NCBI GenBank assembly: GCA_039822785.1
Contig: JBCBMO010000007.1
Coordinates: forward strand, 62,001 to 126,000
Source of the DNA: Thermohalobaculum sp039822785
GTDB taxonomy: Bacteria > Pseudomonadota > Alphaproteobacteria > Rhodobacterales > Rhodobacteraceae
Direction of reading: 5' to 3'
Length of the DNA: 64,000 nt
Each line of letters opens with the position of its first letter. Positions within the stretch are counted from its first letter, which is position 1. Below, in pieces: positions 61,902 to 64,000 of this stretch. The translations under genes were made by a program, and so were the position numbers. Under the pieces are notes generated by a model. It saw nothing but the letters and a program-made list of their open reading frames with translations, had not been told where the DNA came from and made no database searches.

Positions 61902-62693
61902 TTACCCCGCGGGCGCGGCGAGAACGCCGCGAAGGGCGGGCATCCAGCCAAGGCCCGCCTCGACCGCGCCGCGCGGCACATACTCCGCGCCCACCGACCC
62001 GCTGTAGCCCGCGGCCAGGATCGCCTGAAGCAGCCTGACATAGTCGAGATCGCCCGTGTCCGGCGCCCGGCGCCCGGGAAAGCCTGCGATCTGCACATGC
62101 GCCACCAGCGGGGCGTGGCGCGCGAAGAGCCCCGCTACATCTTCGGTGGCATGGGCCATGTGATAGCAGTCGAACATGATCCGCAGGCGTGGGTGAGCGA
62201 CGGCCTCCAGGACGGCCAAGGCCTCCTCCATCGTCGTCAGGTGGTAGCCGGGCACGTCGCGGCTGTTCTTGGGCTCGATCAGCAGATCGAGATCCGCCGC
62301 CGCGGCGCGGTCGACGGCCCGGCGCAGCACCTGGATGAGCGCCTCCCGCGCCTCAGCCCCCGCGGCGCGCCCGGCCAGCACATGGACGAAGCGCGCCCCG
62401 ATGGCATCCGCATAGGCGATGGCTTGGTCCACGCCCTCCAGCGCCTCCGCCGCTCGTCCTGGCAAGGCTGCGAGGCCGAAGTCCCCAGCGGCCAAGTCGC
62501 CCGCAGGCGCGTTCAGGCTGATCGCGGGCAGGCCCGTCTCCTCGAGCGCAGCACGAACGACCGCCGCCGCGGTGTCGTAGGGCCATTGGAACTCCACCGC
62601 GCCAAAACCGGCAGCGGCGGCCGCCCGTACCGCATCCGGCACGGGCAGGTCGGTCCAGAGCAGACCTAGGTTCGCCGACAGCAGACCCGTCAC
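61902..62693 (-). CDS. hydroxypyruvate isomerase-like sugar isomerase
   Basis: 263 aa TIM barrel of the xylose-isomerase-like group. Metal and substrate residues lie in LLIEPKNSRDVPGYHLTTME, IMFDCYHMAHA, HVQIAGFPGRRAPDTG and GSVGAEYVPRG, which is the hydroxypyruvate isomerase (Hyi) pattern. The start is GTG at 62693 with no strong site. It is 7 bp after the DMT gene on the same strand. The partial gene at the right edge may be a hydroxyacid dehydrogenase, which would fit glyoxylate or tartronate metabolism. Confidence 0.85.
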   Translation of the reverse strand: MTGLLSANLGLLWTDLPVPDAVRAAAAAGFGAVEFQWPYDTAAAVVRAALEETGLPAISLNAPAGDLAAGDFGLAALPGRAAEALEGVDQAIAYADAIGARFVHVLAGRAAGAEAREALIQVLRRAVDRAAAADLDLLIEPKNSRDVPGYHLTTMEEALAVLEAVAHPRLRIMFDCYHMAHATEDVAGLFARHAPLVAHVQIAGFPGRRAPDTGDLDYVRLLQAILAAGYSGSVGAEYVPRGAVEAGLGWMPALRGVLAAPAG

Positions 62694-62700
62694 CGCAGGC

Positions 62701-63624
62701 TCAGCCCCGCTGCCGCGTGCGGTTGACCATCAGGATCCCCACCGCCACCAGCACGACGCCCAGCACGTCGGTCGGGCCCACCGCCTCGCCCAGCAGCACC
62801 CAGGCGAAGCCGATGCCCAAGGCGGGGTTGAGGAAGTGAAACGACGAGGCGCCGGCGGCCGATACGCGCTTCACCAGGGCAAACCACAACAGCGTGGCCC
62901 CGATCCCAGGCACCAGCACCTGAAAGGCGAAGGCGGGTAGCAGGAAGGGAAGCGTTGCCTCGGTGACGTCCCAGGGCAGCCCAAGCTCAAGCGCCAGGGT
63001 CAGGATCAGACAACCCACGCCGCCCACCGCCATCTGACAGGCGACGACCATCAAGAGACCGGTTCCGAACTCGATCCGCTTGATCGTCAGTGTCGCGACC
63101 GCCAGCCCCAACGTGCCCGCCACCGCAAGCGCGATCCCGCCAAGATCGATGCCCCCGGCGATCCGCGTGCCCATGATCCACAGCACACCGGCGAACCCGA
63201 CGGCCAGGCCAAGCGCCTTCAGCGCCGTGACCCGCTCCTTCAGCACCGCAGGCGCCAGCGCCGCAACCACCAGGGGCATGGCAGAGGCCAGCACCGCCGC
63301 GAGCCCGGCGGGGATCATCGTCATCGAGGTGAAGAAGAAGCCCAGATAGAGCGTGTTCTGGCAGAGCCCCAGCAGCAGGATCGCGCGCCAGGCCTCACGC
63401 CCCCGCGGCAGCCGCTGGCCGAGCGCCCAGGCGAGACCGCCCGCCAAGGTCGCCGAGACCGCGAAGCGCAGGGCCGAGATGCCGAAGGGCGGCGTGTGGG
63501 TCACCATGATCTTGCCGACCGAGAAGGCGGAGGACCAGATCACCGCAAAGCTCACCCCCATCAGCACCGTCAACCAGAGCGCGGGCGCTCCCGGCGCCCC
63601 GATCGCCACGCTGTCCTGCTGCAC
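62701..63624 (-). CDS. DMT-superfamily (EamA) transporter
   Basis: Ten-helix permease with two EamA repeats, about 307 aa (GVSFAVIWSSAFSVGKIMVT, then GLAAVLASAMPLVVAALAPA and ATLLWFALVKRVSAAGASSF). It exports a small metabolite, identity unknown. No ATG is suitable; a GTG at 63624 or TTG at 63630 follows GGAGG, and both fit. The frame is open much further upstream, but that part is not membrane-like. It sits directly before the hydroxypyruvate-isomerase-like gene. Confidence 0.87.
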   Translation of the reverse strand: MQQDSVAIGAPGAPALWLTVLMGVSFAVIWSSAFSVGKIMVTHTPPFGISALRFAVSATLAGGLAWALGQRLPRGREAWRAILLLGLCQNTLYLGFFFTSMTMIPAGLAAVLASAMPLVVAALAPAVLKERVTALKALGLAVGFAGVLWIMGTRIAGGIDLGGIALAVAGTLGLAVATLTIKRIEFGTGLLMVVACQMAVGGVGCLILTLALELGLPWDVTEATLPFLLPAFAFQVLVPGIGATLLWFALVKRVSAAGASSFHFLNPALGIGFAWVLLGEAVGPTDVLGVVLVAVGILMVNRTRQRG

Positions 63625-63801
63625 TGACAAGGTCGCCTCCCGCCGGGCGGAGCGATGGCCGCCCAAGGCGCTCTTGGTAGCTCTCGGTCCGCAACGGCGC
63701 CAGCCGCCACCTATGCTGCATTGTCGCGCCTTCTTGACGGGTGAGGTGACGCTACGCTTTTTCGTTGCTAAGCGCGACGAACTAGACCGAAGAGGGTATT
63801 G

Positions 63802-64000
63802 ATGCCGGCCCCCCTGATGATCATCGCTGAGGAGGCGGAGAGCCTGGCCCGGCACCTTGCGGCGGTGCTGCCGGGCGAGCGCTATCTGACCGTCCTCAAT
63901 GGATCGGATCTGGAGCCGGCGCTGGCGCAGGGGCCGGAAGCCTTGCTGGCCATCCGCACCGAGGCGATCGACCATGCCGTCTATCGCGCAGCGCTGGAGG
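63802..64000 (+). CDS. partial gene, possible D-2-hydroxyacid dehydrogenase
   Basis: Only the first 66 codons are in the window. The start follows AGAGGG. The sequence MPAPLMIIAEEAESLARHLA, ending PEALLAIRTEAIDHAVYRAA, resembles the N-terminal catalytic-domain strand of D-2-hydroxyacid dehydrogenases (glyoxylate/hydroxypyruvate reductase type), but the Rossmann motif that would settle it is beyond the edge. The nearby hydroxypyruvate-isomerase-like gene is consistent with this. The gene diverges from the DMT transporter. Confidence 0.5.
   Translation, partial: MPAPLMIIAEEAESLARHLAAVLPGERYLTVLNGSDLEPALAQGPEALLAIRTEAIDHAVYRAALE

Overview
This window is high-GC chromosomal DNA from an alphaproteobacterium, most likely close to the Rhodobacterales. 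The evidence is a GcrA cell-cycle regulator, a phoR-pstSCAB-phoU-phoB cluster whose PstA carries an N-terminal extension, a CIRCE-controlled groESL, DUF1178 and DUF3429 proteins, VPLPA-CTERM-type surface proteins, and the argD-argF-Nudix-Hsp33 neighbourhood. I found no tRNA, rRNA, CRISPR array, insertion sequence or prophage gene. Almost all of it is ordinary core genome, with one sharply different low-GC block at about 24.48-25.91 kb.

Layout. 1-5.3 kb (minus strand): partial sulfotransferase, a LivG-type ABC ATPase coupled to an anchored protein and an acyl-CoA ligase, and a small heat-shock protein with a sigma-32-like promoter. 5.5-10.7 kb (minus): secreted trypsin-like protease, PtsP, aspartokinase, DUF1178. 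10.9-19.2 kb (plus): the complete phosphate-sensing and uptake operon. 19.2-22.3 kb: LCAT-like lipase, gcrA, an ABC-2 permease. 22.5-27.5 kb: argD-argF, the low-GC block with one orphan membrane protein, a Nudix hydrolase and Hsp33. 27.5-35.3 kb: a secreted small protein, threonine aldolase, YcgN-type protein, LplT-like transporter, ketopantoate-reductase-like protein, lysophosphatidate acyltransferase, RibF, MaoC dehydratase. 35.4-38 kb (minus): a tightly overlapping ECF sigma / anti-sigma / subtilase operon. 38-43.3 kb: HAD phosphatase, DCC protein, DUF3429, TraB/GumN, groESL. 43.5-49.4 kb: VPLPA-CTERM protein, GNAT acetyltransferase, a pair of paralogous lipoproteins, aminotransferase. 49.5-53.4 kb: DMT exporter, a very large hairpin, DUF952-pyrD, MATE. 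53.4-61.9 kb: thioesterases divergent from a MerR-controlled beta-oxidation operon (FadE, FadA, FadB and two small proteins). 61.9-64 kb: hydroxypyruvate-isomerase-like protein, DMT exporter, and the start of a last gene.

How genes work together. PhoR/PhoB, PstSCAB and PhoU form one phosphate-responsive circuit. The fad cluster gives a near-complete beta-oxidation spiral, probably controlled through a perfect 14-bp palindrome between it and the thioesterase pair; the acyl-CoA ligase at 2.6-4.6 kb could feed it. Heat-shock control is visible twice (IbpA by sigma-32, groESL by CIRCE). The sigma/anti-sigma/subtilase trio looks like an envelope-signalling module: the anti-sigma periplasmic end resembles a subtilase propeptide, and the subtilase lacks the usual oxyanion-hole asparagine.

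The strongest unexplained signals are a perfect 25-bp inverted repeat whose loop is a four-tract G-quadruplex motif (50469-50540), the low-GC block that carries the 3' ends of both flanking genes with it (24481-25907), and the sigma/anti-sigma/subtilase module.
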